DNA from: Aestuariibacter sp.
GTDB lineage: Bacteria; Pseudomonadota; Gammaproteobacteria; Enterobacterales; Alteromonadaceae
Length of the DNA: 64,000 bases
Reading direction: 5' to 3'
Assembly (NCBI GenBank): GCA_017794925.1
Contig: CP051238.1
Coordinates: 2,434,179-2,498,178 of the forward strand
The position numbers and the translations under genes were made by a program. Each line of letters opens with the position of its first letter. The first letter of the stretch is position 1. Positions 1-8,344 of this stretch are shown piece by piece. The notes beneath the pieces are model-generated. The model was not told the DNA's origin, ran no database searches, and saw only the letters and a list, made by a program, of their open reading frames with translations.

Positions 1-17
1 TCACTAAAATGCACCTC

Positions 18-94
18 GCGTGTGTAGCTCAGCTGGATAGAGTACCTGGCTACGAACCAGGCGGTCGGAGGTTCGAATCCTTCCACACGCGCCA
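18..94 (+). tRNA. tRNA-Arg (anticodon ACG)
   Basis: A complete cloverleaf can be read. The acceptor stem GCGTGTG pairs with CACACGC and the CCA end is encoded. The anticodon arm is CCTGG / CTACGAA / CCAGG, giving anticodon ACG, and the T arm contains GTTCGAATC. It reads the CGN arginine codons; A34 would normally be edited to inosine. A terminator follows directly, so it is the last or only tRNA of its unit. Sequence before position 1 is not visible, so further tRNAs upstream cannot be excluded. Confidence 0.97.
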
Positions 95-100
95 CATTGC

Positions 101-135
101 AAAAGCCCGTTCAATGCGAACGGGCTTTTTTGTTT
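101..135 (+). terminator. Rho-independent terminator of tRNA-Arg
   Basis: The stem AAAAGCCCGTT / AACGGGCTTTT with a short loop is followed by a T run. It starts seven bases after the tRNA CCA end. Confidence 0.93.
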
Positions 136-398
136 TCGCTTAGTGTGAATCAGGCTTATTATCGCTTACTGAATTGGCCTCAGAATAATAATCTTTCCTT
201 TGAACAGCGATTCTCAGACCATCCATGTTTTACTGTTCACCGAACAGACATGCAGTGTGAAGCCGCTTTAACCTTACCCCTGTTGTATTTCAAAAACAGG
301 TTCTGAATATTCTCTGAGTATCGCGTTTAGCTGACATGGATCAGTGCTGCTATCTGCTATCCGCAATAAGATAGTCAATATCCAGACTGACACATTCG
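136..398. other. Intergenic stretch, no gene seen
   Basis: Only a short ORF that begins inside the tRNA-Arg terminator crosses this stretch. It has no ribosome-binding site and no recognisable protein features. The stretch separates the tRNA unit from the XRE/membrane-protein operon. Confidence 0.6.
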
Positions 399-417
399 TT
401 AACAATAACCGTGTTAA
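399..417. promoter_or_regulatory. Upstream inverted repeat, possible second operator of the XRE module
   Basis: TTAACA and TGTTAA face each other across 7 bases (ATAACCG), just upstream of the -35 box of the next promoter. The same TGTTAA/TTAACA half-sites, in the opposite arrangement, form the larger palindrome at 456-477. This suggests one protein binds both places. A role in autoregulation by the XRE protein encoded downstream is inference. Confidence 0.45.
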
Positions 418-423
418 AAATTT

Positions 424-452
424 TTGACATTGATGCCGGGTGGGCAAATAAT
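424..452 (+). promoter_or_regulatory. Sigma-70 promoter of the membrane protein/XRE operon
   Basis: A consensus -35 (TTGACA, 424-429) and AATAAT (447-452) are separated by exactly 17 bases. The predicted start point near 459 falls inside the palindrome at 456-477. Confidence 0.75.
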
Positions 453-455
453 GAT

Positions 456-477
456 CATGTTAAAAATAGTTAACATG
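456..477. promoter_or_regulatory. Palindromic operator over the start point and ribosome-binding site
   Basis: CATGTTAA and TTAACATG form a perfect 8-bp inverted repeat with a 6-base spacer. It covers the predicted transcription start and touches the GGAG ribosome-binding site at 477-480. This is a classical repressor position. The XRE protein encoded as the second gene is the obvious candidate binder. Confidence 0.6.
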
Positions 478-487
478 GAGAATTAAG

Positions 488-913
488 ATGTCATTTCAGG
501 AAAAATCGGCGTGGATAATGGCGCTGGCGTTAATTGCTACATCGGTGATGTGCACATGGTCGGTCTATGATGCCTCTATGGCCGAGGGAGGACTGGTGCC
601 GCCGTCATTTGGGATAATTTCCTCATATACACTGTTTTTGGTTGTTACGGTTGTGACAGGGCAGATAGTGATAAGTATTCGTTCGCCTAAACAGGCGTCA
701 ACACCTGCAGATGAACGCGAAATTAATATTGAGCGACGTGCGGGGTATACCTCGGGCTGGATCATGGGAGTGGGCGTTGTTATCTCATTATCACATTATC
801 TTCACTGGAACGATGGTGATATGTTGTTTTATATGGTCTTAGGCAGTATGGCTGTGGCGGCTATTGTTGATTATGTCTATCGCATTGTGCTGCACCGGAG
901 TGCGATATTCTAA
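488..913 (+). CDS. Small four-helix inner-membrane protein paired with an XRE regulator
   Basis: This 141-residue protein has four hydrophobic segments at about 8-28, 43-65, 92-110 and 114-136. A charged loop (about 66-88, including DEREINIERRAG) lies between helices 2 and 3. That arrangement resembles the DUF2178-type membrane proteins commonly encoded with a small Cro/CI regulator, but I cannot assign a function. It is preceded by GGAG with good spacing. Its stop codon overlaps the start of the next gene by one base, so the two are translationally coupled. Regulation probably acts through the palindrome at the transcription start. Confidence 0.8.
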   Translation: MSFQEKSAWIMALALIATSVMCTWSVYDASMAEGGLVPPSFGIISSYTLFLVVTVVTGQIVISIRSPKQASTPADEREINIERRAGYTSGWIMGVGVVISLSHYLHWNDGDMLFYMVLGSMAVAAIVDYVYRIVLHRSAIF

Positions 914-1131
914 TGGCTAAGCTGTTACCAATTAGTAATTGCATAAAAGCAATGAGAGAAGCTCACGGGGAAATGACACAAACGGAATTGGGTGAAGCTG
1001 TGGGTGTCACACGTCAAACTATTGCTGCAATAGAACAACGCAGATATTCCCCGTCTCTGGAAACCGCCTTTCGCATCGCCCGGGTGTTTAACGTAGAAGT
1101 TAATCAGGTATTTGCGTGGGATGAAAAATAG
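913..1131 (+). CDS. XRE-family (Cro/CI-type) small transcriptional regulator
   Basis: The 72-residue protein is almost entirely one helix-turn-helix domain. The core TQTELGEAVGVTRQTIAAIE matches the HTH_3 signature, and the tail (FNVEVNQVFAWDE) is typical of the short YozG-like regulators that accompany DUF2178-type membrane proteins. It overlaps the preceding gene by one base. It probably represses its own operon at the nearby TGTTAA-containing palindromes. No DNA-damage protease or toxin domain is present, so I do not read the pair as a toxin-antitoxin system. Confidence 0.88.
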   Translation: MAKLLPISNCIKAMREAHGEMTQTELGEAVGVTRQTIAAIEQRRYSPSLETAFRIARVFNVEVNQVFAWDEK

Positions 1132-1260
1132 GTCTAAAGCACTATTTATCACCTGCATTTATGAGGTGTATAAATATAATTTATGCTAATGCTTGTGTTT
1201 TATTTGTACAAGAACTAGGCGGGAATACTATTCATTAAATTTATGGTGCTCATCACTCAG

Positions 1261-1296
1261 TGAATATATTATTCATAAAAACGAATAATTATTTCG
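1261..1296. promoter_or_regulatory. Two adjacent AT-rich palindromes resembling ARG boxes, upstream of oadGAB
   Basis: TGAATATATTATTCA (1261-1275) is palindromic and is followed 6 bases later by CGAATAATTATTTCG (1282-1296). Tandem TGAAT-N4-ATTCA elements are what hexameric ArgR binds. The first box has a 5-base centre instead of 4, so the match is imperfect. A perfect 7-bp inverted repeat ATTATTC/GAATAAT (1268-1289) is an alternative reading of the same bases. The regulator is unknown. Confidence 0.3.
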
Positions 1297-1405
1297 CTTA
1301 AAACGTCTATATTGGTTTTTTATGCAATTCAAACGGGTGTTTGTATTGTGTTTTGCAGACCGACATGGTACTTATTCGTTTCCAAAATGTTGGCCGGGAA
1401 AAATT

Positions 1406-1672
1406 ATGTCCGCACAATCTATAAACGATTTATTGTTCGAAGCCGCCTCCTTACTTTTGGTGGGTATGGGCTTCGTGTTCGTATTTCTTACCATTTTGAT
1501 CGCGGCAGTGAATTTGTTGAAAGCGTTTTGTGAACGCTTTCCAGGTCAGGAGCCACAGGCGCCATCCAGAGCGTCAAAAAAGGCGACAAGCCCGGCACAG
1601 GCAAATGAAGACAAAAATATCGTTGCCGCTATTAGTGCCGCCGTTCATGCACACCGTCAAGCTAACCGTTAA
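1406..1672 (+). CDS. oadG: Oxaloacetate decarboxylase, gamma subunit
   Basis: This small subunit (88 residues) anchors and assembles the Na+-pumping oxaloacetate decarboxylase. It has one N-terminal transmembrane helix (about 12-36, rich in L/V/F/I) followed by a polar Ala/Pro/Lys-rich cytoplasmic tail, the standard OadG layout. The ATG at 1406 has GGGA upstream; a longer reading from 1322 adds residues that do not look like OadG. It is 18 bases upstream of oadA and begins the oadGAB operon. The sequence is poorly conserved, so the call rests on topology plus position. Confidence 0.85.
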   Translation: MSAQSINDLLFEAASLLLVGMGFVFVFLTILIAAVNLLKAFCERFPGQEPQAPSRASKKATSPAQANEDKNIVAAISAAVHAHRQANR

Positions 1673-1690
1673 CACACTTTAGGAGTTCAC

Positions 1691-3478
1691 ATGTCAAAGC
1701 CACTGGCCATTACCGAACTGGTGCTTCGGGATGCACATCAATCCCTGTTAGCCACCAGAATGCGCATAGAGGATATGCTGCCAATCGCTGAAAAACTGGA
1801 TAAGGCCGGATACTGGTCAATCGAATCCTGGGGTGGTGCAACATTTGATTCTTGTATTCGTTATCTGGGTGAAGATCCCTGGGAGCGCATTCGTCTGTTG
1901 AAGCAGGCAATGCCCAATACTCCACAACAAATGTTGCTACGAGGTCAAAACCTACTGGGCTACCGTCACTATGCTGACGACGTGGTAACACGCTTTGTTG
2001 AGCGAGCTCATGACAATGGCGTCGATGTATTCCGTATTTTTGATGCGATGAATGATGTCAGAAATCTGGAAACGGCAGTAAAAGCTGCTGTAAATTGCGG
2101 TGCTCATGCGCAAGGAACAATTTCGTATACGGTCAGCCCTGTTCACAACCTGCAATTGTGGCTCGATATGGCCAAGCAGCTCGAAGATATGGGTGTTCAT
2201 TCTATTTGTATTAAAGATATGGCCGGGTTACTTAAACCCTATGAATGCGAAACATTGATCACTGAGCTCAAGAAAACCGTTGATGTACCTATTGCGATGC
2301 AATGTCATGCGACAACAGGTCTGAGTACGGCGACTTATCAGAAAGCCATTGATGCCGGTATTGATATCCTCGACACCGCGATTTCGTCAATGAGCATGAC
2401 CTATGGTCATTCTGCGACGGAAACGATGGTGTCTATTCTGGAAGGCACTGAGCGTGATACCGGGTTGTCGTTGCCAGATTTAAGCGAAATTGCCGCTTAT
2501 TTCCGCGAAGTTCGCAAAAAATACGCGAAGTTCGAAGGCAGTTTGAAAGGGGTAGATGCACGAATTTTGCTTGCTCAGGTGCCGGGTGGCATGCTGACAA
2601 ACATGGAAAATCAGCTGAAAGAGCAAGGCGCAGAAGAAAAGTTCGACGACGTATTGTTAGAAATCCCGCGTGTTCGCGAAGATTTAGGCTTTATTCCGCT
2701 GGTAACACCAACATCACAGATTGTCGGCACCCAATCAGTACTGAACGTACTGACCGGCGAGCGCTACAAGAGCATTACCAAAGAAACCGCTGGCGTGTTG
2801 AAAGGTGAATATGGTGCCACAGCGGCGCCAGTAAACGCAGAATTACAACAGCGTGTATTGGATGGCGGTGAAGCCATTACATGTCGCCCGGCTGATTTGA
2901 TCGCTCCTGAGCTGGAAAAACTGGAAACAGAACTGGATTCACTGGCATCTGAGAAGTCAATTACCTTGGCGGAGCAAAAAATTGACGACGTGCTGACGTA
3001 CGCACTGTTCCCTCAAATTGGCCTGAAATTCCTGGAAAACCGCGGTAATCCGGATGCCTTTGAGCCGGCTCCTTCTGAAGAATCAGCAACAGCGCCTGCT
3101 GCTCCGGCAGCTACTGCAAGCGCCGGGGCGCCGAGCAGTTACGATGTTCGTGTCGACGGCAAAGTGTATAGCGTGGAAGTCGCAGCGTCAGGCCAATTGG
3201 GCGCGATTACACCCGTTGCGTCGGCGGCACCAGCACAAGCCGCTGCGCCAGCACCTTCAGCAGGTGTTCAGGCAATCAATGCACCGTTAGCCGGTAACGT
3301 GTTTAAAGTACTGGTAGGCCCTGGTGATCAGGTCAGTAATGGCGATGTGGTCATCATTCTGGAAGCCATGAAGATGGAAACTGAAATCCGAAGTGCATTC
3401 GACGGCACAGTGTCTTCCGTGCTGGTGAAAGAAGGTGACAGTGTGACAAACGGCCAGCCGTTAATTGAATTAGGGTAA
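1691..3478 (+). CDS. oadA: Oxaloacetate decarboxylase, alpha subunit (biotin carboxyltransferase)
   Basis: OadA transfers the carboxyl group of oxaloacetate to biotin, giving pyruvate. The 595-residue protein opens with [15 protein letters not shown], the metal-binding start of the HMGL-like carboxyltransferase barrel (about 1-265). The conserved pyruvate carboxylase-type domain follows (about 285-470). An Ala/Pro-rich flexible linker (about 460-525) precedes the biotinyl domain. Biotin is expected on Lys561 in the EAMKM motif. AGGAG lies 7 bases before the ATG. Together with OadB and OadG it couples decarboxylation to Na+ export, consistent with a marine organism. Confidence 0.97.
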   Translation: MSKPLAITELVLRDAHQSLLATRMRIEDMLPIAEKLDKAGYWSIESWGGATFDSCIRYLGEDPWERIRLLKQAMPNTPQQMLLRGQNLLGYRHYADDVVTRFVERAHDNGVDVFRIFDAMNDVRNLETAVKAAVNCGAHAQGTISYTVSPVHNLQLWLDMAKQLEDMGVHSICIKDMAGLLKPYECETLITELKKTVDVPIAMQCHATTGLSTATYQKAIDAGIDILDTAISSMSMTYGHSATETMVSILEGTERDTGLSLPDLSEIAAYFREVRKKYAKFEGSLKGVDARILLAQVPGGMLTNMENQLKEQGAEEKFDDVLLEIPRVREDLGFIPLVTPTSQIVGTQSVLNVLTGERYKSITKETAGVLKGEYGATAAPVNAELQQRVLDGGEAITCRPADLIAPELEKLETELDSLASEKSITLAEQKIDDVLTYALFPQIGLKFLENRGNPDAFEPAPSEESATAPAAPAATASAGAPSSYDVRVDGKVYSVEVAASGQLGAITPVASAAPAQAAAPAPSAGVQAINAPLAGNVFKVLVGPGDQVSNGDVVIILEAMKMETEIRSAFDGTVSSVLVKEGDSVTNGQPLIELG

Positions 3479-3482
3479 GCCC

Positions 3483-4613
3483 ATGGAACAGTTAGCAATT
3501 TTATGGGACAGCACCGCCTTAGCTCACTTTGAACTAGGGCAGGTGATCATGATGGCAGTTGGGGCGTTATTGCTTTATCTCGCCATTGTGCGCGGCTTTG
3601 AACCGCTGTTGTTATTTCCTATTGGGTTTGGAGCAATCTTAACAAACATTCCGCTGGCCGGTTTTACTGATCCCGGTGGGATGCTGTATTACATTTACGA
3701 AGTGGGTATTCATTCAGGCGTTTTCCCTTTGCTGATATTTATGGGCGTTGGGGCAATGACTGACTTCGGTGCATTGATCGCCAATCCCAAAATGTTATTG
3801 CTGGGTGCAGCAGCGCAATTTGGTATTTTTGCCACCTTGTTCGGCGCGATTGCGCTTAACTTTATACCCGGCTTTGACTTCACCTTGAAAGACGCTTCAG
3901 CCATTGCCATTATCGGCGGCGCTGACGGACCTACAGCCATCTTCCTTGCATCCCGTTTGTCACCGGACTTACTGGGCGCAATTGCCGTTGCCGCATACTC
4001 TTACATGGCATTGGTTCCTATTATTCAACCGCCGATTATGAAGGCGTTAACAACGCCTGAAGAACGTAAAATTGAAATGGCGCAATTACGTCATGTGAGC
4101 AAGAAAGAGAAAACCTTGTTCCCATTAGGCGTGTTGTTGCTGACGATTTTGTTCTTACCATCGGCAACGCCACTGGTTGGCATGTTCTGCTTTGGCAACC
4201 TGATGAAAGAATGTGGCGTGGTTGACCGTTTAAGCAAAACTGCGCAGAACGAACTGATCAATATCGTTACTATCTTCCTGGGCTTAGCCGTCGGTTCTAA
4301 ACTGTCAGCTGATAAATTCCTTACCGTGGAAACGCTGGGGATCCTCGGACTGGGCGCAGTTGCATTTGGAATAGGCACCGCAGCCGGTGTATTGATGGCT
4401 AAACTGATGAGTCGCCTGACCGGCGGTTCCATTAACCCGCTAATCGGTGCAGCCGGCGTGTCTGCGGTACCGATGGCTGCTAGGGTAGTGAACAAAGTCG
4501 GCCTTGAAGCTAACCAGCATAACTTCTTGCTTATGCACGCAATGGGGCCAAACGTTGCCGGTGTACTAGGCTCTGCTGTAGCTGCAGGTGTTCTGCTTGC
4601 GCTAGTAGGCTAA
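3483..4613 (+). CDS. oadB: Oxaloacetate decarboxylase, beta subunit (Na+ pump)
   Basis: OadB is the integral membrane subunit that decarboxylates carboxybiotin and exports Na+. The 376-residue protein is highly hydrophobic, with roughly nine membrane segments. It carries the diagnostic [10 protein letters not shown] motif; Asp148 here corresponds to the essential aspartate of the family. A second conserved stretch, [13 protein letters not shown], lies in the middle. It starts 4 bases after oadA, with a ribosome-binding site inside the end of oadA. The gene ends facing sapF with about 20 bases between them. Confidence 0.96.
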   Translation: MEQLAILWDSTALAHFELGQVIMMAVGALLLYLAIVRGFEPLLLFPIGFGAILTNIPLAGFTDPGGMLYYIYEVGIHSGVFPLLIFMGVGAMTDFGALIANPKMLLLGAAAQFGIFATLFGAIALNFIPGFDFTLKDASAIAIIGGADGPTAIFLASRLSPDLLGAIAVAAYSYMALVPIIQPPIMKALTTPEERKIEMAQLRHVSKKEKTLFPLGVLLLTILFLPSATPLVGMFCFGNLMKECGVVDRLSKTAQNELINIVTIFLGLAVGSKLSADKFLTVETLGILGLGAVAFGIGTAAGVLMAKLMSRLTGGSINPLIGAAGVSAVPMAARVVNKVGLEANQHNFLLMHAMGPNVAGVLGSAVAAGVLLALVG

Positions 4614-4634
4614 CAAGCCTGAATGGCCTCCTGA

Positions 4635-5441
4635 TTACCGCAACGAGTGTTGCGGTATCAGAGACTGATAAGACATGACCAGTTTCTTGGTCGTTTCATG
4701 CTGAGGCCATCGAAAGATGGTCTCTGTTTTTCCACTCTCAATAATTTGTCCGCCGTCCATCACAATAACTCTATCGGCTATGTGTCGAACAATACCCAGA
4801 TTGTGCGAAATAAAAATAAATGCCAGGCCCATTTCCTGTTGAAGCTTTAAGATCAGGTTCACGGTTTGTGAGCGAATGGTAGGGTCAAGGGCTGCAAATG
4901 GTTCATCAGCAATAAGTACTTTAGGCTCAGGCAAAATAGCGCGAGCAAGCGCGACACGCTGTTGCTGACCATCCGATAACATGTGACGGTAAAAATAAAT
5001 ATGCTCGCGGAGTAGGCCGACTTTTACCAGCGTATCTGCAATTAACGCTTTGCGGTCCTGTTCATTCAGGCCACTATTTAGTCTTAGCGGCTCATCAAGA
5101 ATCTGACCAACCGTGATACCCGGGTTCATTGACTCACTGCTGTGTTGGAAAATCATTCTGATACCCGTGATGTCCGCATTTTTTCGTGCTGCACGATGTC
5201 GGACCGACCAGTACTTCTCTTCCATCAAATGAATATGCCCTTCATCGGGCTCAACAGCACCAGCCAGCATTTTCGCCAGTAGAGATTTACCAGAGCGATT
5301 CTGCCCGATGATGGCGATGGTTTCACCTTTCGTGACCTGCATATCAATAGGGCCAAGTGAGAATATTTCAGGCTTCTTCAACCAGCGCTTTTTACTGCTG
5401 TGTCGAAATGTCAGGCCGCTGACATCCAATACCTGCTTCAT
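4635..5441 (-). CDS. sapF: Peptide/cation ABC transporter ATP-binding protein SapF
   Basis: One of the two ATPases of the Sap importer, which is linked to antimicrobial-peptide resistance and K+ or putrescine handling in enterobacteria. The 268-residue protein has Walker A GQNRSGKS (46-53), the signature LSDGQQQR, Walker B LIADEPF, and a switch histidine in FISHNLG. It overlaps sapD by four bases at the end of the operon. Downstream of its stop, the inverted repeat ACCGCAAC/GTTGCGGT (about 4637-4656) lies between the convergent oadB and sapF ends but lacks a clear T tract. Confidence 0.93.
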   Translation of the reverse strand: MKQVLDVSGLTFRHSSKKRWLKKPEIFSLGPIDMQVTKGETIAIIGQNRSGKSLLAKMLAGAVEPDEGHIHLMEEKYWSVRHRAARKNADITGIRMIFQHSSESMNPGITVGQILDEPLRLNSGLNEQDRKALIADTLVKVGLLREHIYFYRHMLSDGQQQRVALARAILPEPKVLIADEPFAALDPTIRSQTVNLILKLQQEMGLAFIFISHNLGIVRHIADRVIVMDGGQIIESGKTETIFRWPQHETTKKLVMSYQSLIPQHSLR

Positions 5442-6433
5442 AACTTCTCCATATGCAGCGGAAAGTGGCAGCTGTAGTTATGATCGTGAATCTTTCGTAC
5501 CGATGGTACGTTTACACAGGCGCGTTGTGCCCTGGGGCATCGAGGGCCCAGACGACAGCCTATGGGCAAATGCTGAAGTGTCGGAATTGTGCCGGCCAGG
5601 GTGGGTAACTGTGATTTCGGTGGTAAGTCTTTACTAAAACTCGGTGCACTGTCCAACAGCGCTTTGGTATAGGGATGCAGGGGGCGCTTTCTAATGTGCT
5701 TCATCTTGCCAGACTCAACAGTTTGACCGCAGTACAACACTGTCATGGTATGCGACATACTGGCGATGGCCAGCAAGTCGTGGCTGACAAATAAGATCCC
5801 GAGGGAACGCGTCTGGTTTAAACGCGACAACAGTTTTAAAACTTGCACCTTAGTCGTGGTTTCCATACCCCGGGTAGGGTCATCGGCAATCAGCATTTTG
5901 GGCTTATTGACTAACGCCATGGCCAACATGAGTTTTTGACCGATATCCGTGGGTATTTGATGCGGGTAGGCCTGCAAATACTGATTGTGGTCTTTAATGC
6001 CCACTTTGTGCACGGTATTGATGACTTCCCGGCGACGTTGCTGAGCGCGCTGCCAGAACCACCTGCCATCAATCAGTTCGTCCGGTAGTGCTTCTTCAAG
6101 CTGCTCGCCCAGAGGCACGGATGGATCCAGTGATGCAATGGCGTGCTGAAACACCACACCTATGTCTTTTCGCAGCACCTTACGACGCTGTTCTACCGAC
6201 ATTGATAATAAATTTTCTCCGTTCCAACTCATGCGGTCAGCTGTCAGGTGCCAATTGCCAGGCGTTGCGCCCGCGATGGCCTGTACGATTAAGCTCTTGC
6301 CTGAGCCTGATTCGCCGACCAGTGCGCGAATCTCACCGGAATTTACTGTCAGGTTAATTTTATCCAGCGCTTTGATCGACTGGGTGCCGGTATTGATTTC
6401 CAGGGTAAGGTTTTTAATGTCTAATAATGGCAT
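5438..6433 (-). CDS. sapD: Sap ABC transporter ATP-binding protein SapD
   Basis: The second Sap ATPase, 331 residues, of the oligopeptide/dipeptide type. It has Walker A GESGSGKS (40-47) and the C-terminal oligo_HPY-type extension with conserved cysteines (GCRLGPRCPRAQRACVN). Two departures from the ABC norm are visible. The signature loop reads PTDIGQKLMLA rather than LSGGQ, and the residue after the Walker B aspartate is Asp, not Glu (LIADDPT). A degenerate signature is known for SapD; the Glu-to-Asp change may lower ATPase activity. It overlaps sapC by one base and sapF by four. Confidence 0.93.
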   Translation of the reverse strand: MPLLDIKNLTLEINTGTQSIKALDKINLTVNSGEIRALVGESGSGKSLIVQAIAGATPGNWHLTADRMSWNGENLLSMSVEQRRKVLRKDIGVVFQHAIASLDPSVPLGEQLEEALPDELIDGRWFWQRAQQRRREVINTVHKVGIKDHNQYLQAYPHQIPTDIGQKLMLAMALVNKPKMLIADDPTRGMETTTKVQVLKLLSRLNQTRSLGILFVSHDLLAIASMSHTMTVLYCGQTVESGKMKHIRKRPLHPYTKALLDSAPSFSKDLPPKSQLPTLAGTIPTLQHLPIGCRLGPRCPRAQRACVNVPSVRKIHDHNYSCHFPLHMEKL

Positions 6434-7326
6434 TAGCGATTTACCCTTTTTCTGAGGGCTGAACGAAGCCCGTCACCCACAATGGTGATAGATAACACCA
6501 TCAAAAAGATAGCGATACCGGGAATAGCTATATTCCAGGGAGATAAATACCCCACATCCAGCCCTGCGGCTAATATGGCCCCGAGTTCTGGTAAGGGGGG
6601 TTGAGCCCCTAAGTTTAGAAACCCCAGAGCACTGATGTCTATCACGGCAATCGAGAGTGCCAGGGTGCCTTGAACGACCAGCATTTCAATCATATTCGGC
6701 AGAATAGAGTAATAAAAAAGTTGCAGGCGATTCGCACCATCCAGTGTCGATGCCTGGATATAATCTTTTTTCATTTCAGCCCGCACAAACGTCCGCGTGT
6801 GGTGAACAAACTGTGGAATCAGTGCCAGTGTGATGGCCCACATACTATTTACCAGGCCGCTGCCCAAAATACCCACGATAATAATAGCGATAAGCAACGT
6901 AGGGATGGCCATCAATGCATCCAGCAGGTGATTTACCACGCTGGAACGGACACCACTTAACATACCCGCGATAGTGCCAATTGATACGCCAACAGCCATG
7001 GCAATTATGACCACCAATAAGCTTGTTCCAAAGGTTACCCGGCAGCCATACATGATACGTGAGAATAGATCTCTACCCAGCGCATCAGTACCAAATAGAT
7101 GTGATATCGAGCCATTAGGGTGCCAGCTTGGTGCAACCAGAATCGCTTCAGTATTCTGAAACAGAGGATCGTAAGGTGTGACCAGTGGGGCAAAGAATGC
7201 AAAAAATACATACAGTAGCAGGATGGCCAGTCCCAGCAGGGCAACGTGACTGGATTTAAATTCCCGCCAGGTGTGGTGCCACGGTGACGGGTGAATCTCA
7301 TCTTCGTATAGGCTAAATCGTGACAC
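6433..7326 (-). CDS. sapC: Sap ABC transporter permease SapC
   Basis: An inner-membrane permease of the DppC/OppC type, 297 residues. It shows an N-terminal helix (about 28-50), the periplasmic segment typical of this family (LFGTDALGRDLFSRIMYG), and then about five helices. The ATPase-coupling EAA loop is visible as DYIQASTLDGANRLQLFYYSILPN. It forms the membrane channel together with SapB. It overlaps sapB by 14 bases and sapD by one. Confidence 0.93.
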   Translation of the reverse strand: MSRFSLYEDEIHPSPWHHTWREFKSSHVALLGLAILLLYVFFAFFAPLVTPYDPLFQNTEAILVAPSWHPNGSISHLFGTDALGRDLFSRIMYGCRVTFGTSLLVVIIAMAVGVSIGTIAGMLSGVRSSVVNHLLDALMAIPTLLIAIIIVGILGSGLVNSMWAITLALIPQFVHHTRTFVRAEMKKDYIQASTLDGANRLQLFYYSILPNMIEMLVVQGTLALSIAVIDISALGFLNLGAQPPLPELGAILAAGLDVGYLSPWNIAIPGIAIFLMVLSITIVGDGLRSALRKRVNR

Positions 7327-8344
7327 TTTCGAATTTTTCCCTGCTTGGGTCTATTAACCGGTTAAACAAATCAATCGCAATGGTAATAATGACAACCAGT
7401 GTTGATACCGCTAGCATGCCAATTCTCAATGCTGAATAATCCCGCTGATAAATAGCCTGTATCAGCCAGTTGCCAATTCCAGGCCAGGAAAATAGCGTTT
7501 CCACAATCATGGCGTTTGTGATCAGTGTTGTAATTTGCATGGCCATCAGCGGGAGGATTGGCAGCAGAGCATTGCGTAACACGTGTCGGAAAAAGATCTG
7601 GCGATTGGACAGTCCTCTTGCTTTAGCTGCTGTGATGTAAGGCTGATTTAACACATCAATAATTGATCTGCGTGTAACCCGGATAATGGCCGCAGTTGAG
7701 ATACAGGCAATGGAGAGTGTCGGTAAGATTAAGTGAAGGAAAGCGTCCCGTATTACCACCGCAGTGTCGACGTCCTCAGCAAGCAAAATGTCGATAAACA
7801 GAAAGCCGGTTTGATTAGGAATATCAAACAACAGGTTCAATCTGCCTGATAGCGGTAACCAACCAAATTGCAGGCTGAAGGTTAGTATAAATAACACTGC
7901 GAGCCAGAAAACCGGGACAGAATAAACGGTAACACTTAGGGAATTAATCGTGAAATCAGCGTTGGTGTAGGCGCGCAATCCGCTATAACAGCCAATGGGG
8001 ATACCTACAACTAACACGATCAACATGGCATAGGCACTGAGTTCTACGGTTGCTGGTAGCGCGGTGAGAACTTCGTCCTTCAGAGGTTGGCCGGAAAGTA
8101 AGCTATAACCCCAATTACCACTGAAAAGCTGTTCCAGATAATGCCAGAACTGAATCAGGTAGGCACTGTCCAGGCGATACTGGCGAATCAATGCGTCGTG
8201 CTGAATGTCATTTTGCGGCGTAATCCCTGTCAAGTTAATGATGGGCTCAGCAGGGAAAAGATAAATAAGCGTAAACGATAACGCTGACAATGCCAGTAAT
8301 GTCAGAGTGAACAAGATTGTATATCGGAGCAGAATATTAATCAC
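7313..8344 (-). CDS. sapB: Sap ABC transporter permease SapB
   Basis: An inner-membrane permease of the DppB/OppB type, 343 residues. It has an N-terminal membrane helix (about 8-30), a long periplasmic loop, and five further helices. The EAA coupling loop reads YITAAKARGLSNRQIFFRHVLRNALLP. The EAA-loop sequence and the GYSLLSGQP segment are characteristic of the family. It overlaps sapA by eight bases at its start and sapC by 14 at its end, consistent with translational coupling through the operon. Confidence 0.93.
   Translation of the reverse strand: MINILLRYTILFTLTLLALSALSFTLIYLFPAEPIINLTGITPQNDIQHDALIRQYRLDSAYLIQFWHYLEQLFSGNWGYSLLSGQPLKDEVLTALPATVELSAYAMLIVLVVGIPIGCYSGLRAYTNADFTINSLSVTVYSVPVFWLAVLFILTFSLQFGWLPLSGRLNLLFDIPNQTGFLFIDILLAEDVDTAVVIRDAFLHLILPTLSIACISTAAIIRVTRRSIIDVLNQPYITAAKARGLSNRQIFFRHVLRNALLPILPLMAMQITTLITNAMIVETLFSWPGIGNWLIQAIYQRDYSALRIGMLAVSTLVVIITIAIDLFNRLIDPSREKFESVTI

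Noticed and set aside
18..94. tRNA-Arg as an integration site for a mobile element
   Set aside because: No integrase, no direct repeat of the tRNA 3' end and no foreign-looking genes follow within the window.
97..306. A 69-codon ORF after tRNA-Arg
   Set aside because: It starts inside the tRNA terminator, has no ribosome-binding site and its product has no protein-like pattern.
913..1131. Membrane protein/XRE pair as a toxin-antitoxin system
   Set aside because: The 141-residue four-helix protein does not resemble known membrane toxins, which are usually one-helix peptides. The pair fits DUF2178/XRE modules better.
1312..1533. A 73-codon ORF overlapping oadG in another frame
   Set aside because: oadG has the expected topology and operon position; this frame has no Shine-Dalgarno and no family resemblance.
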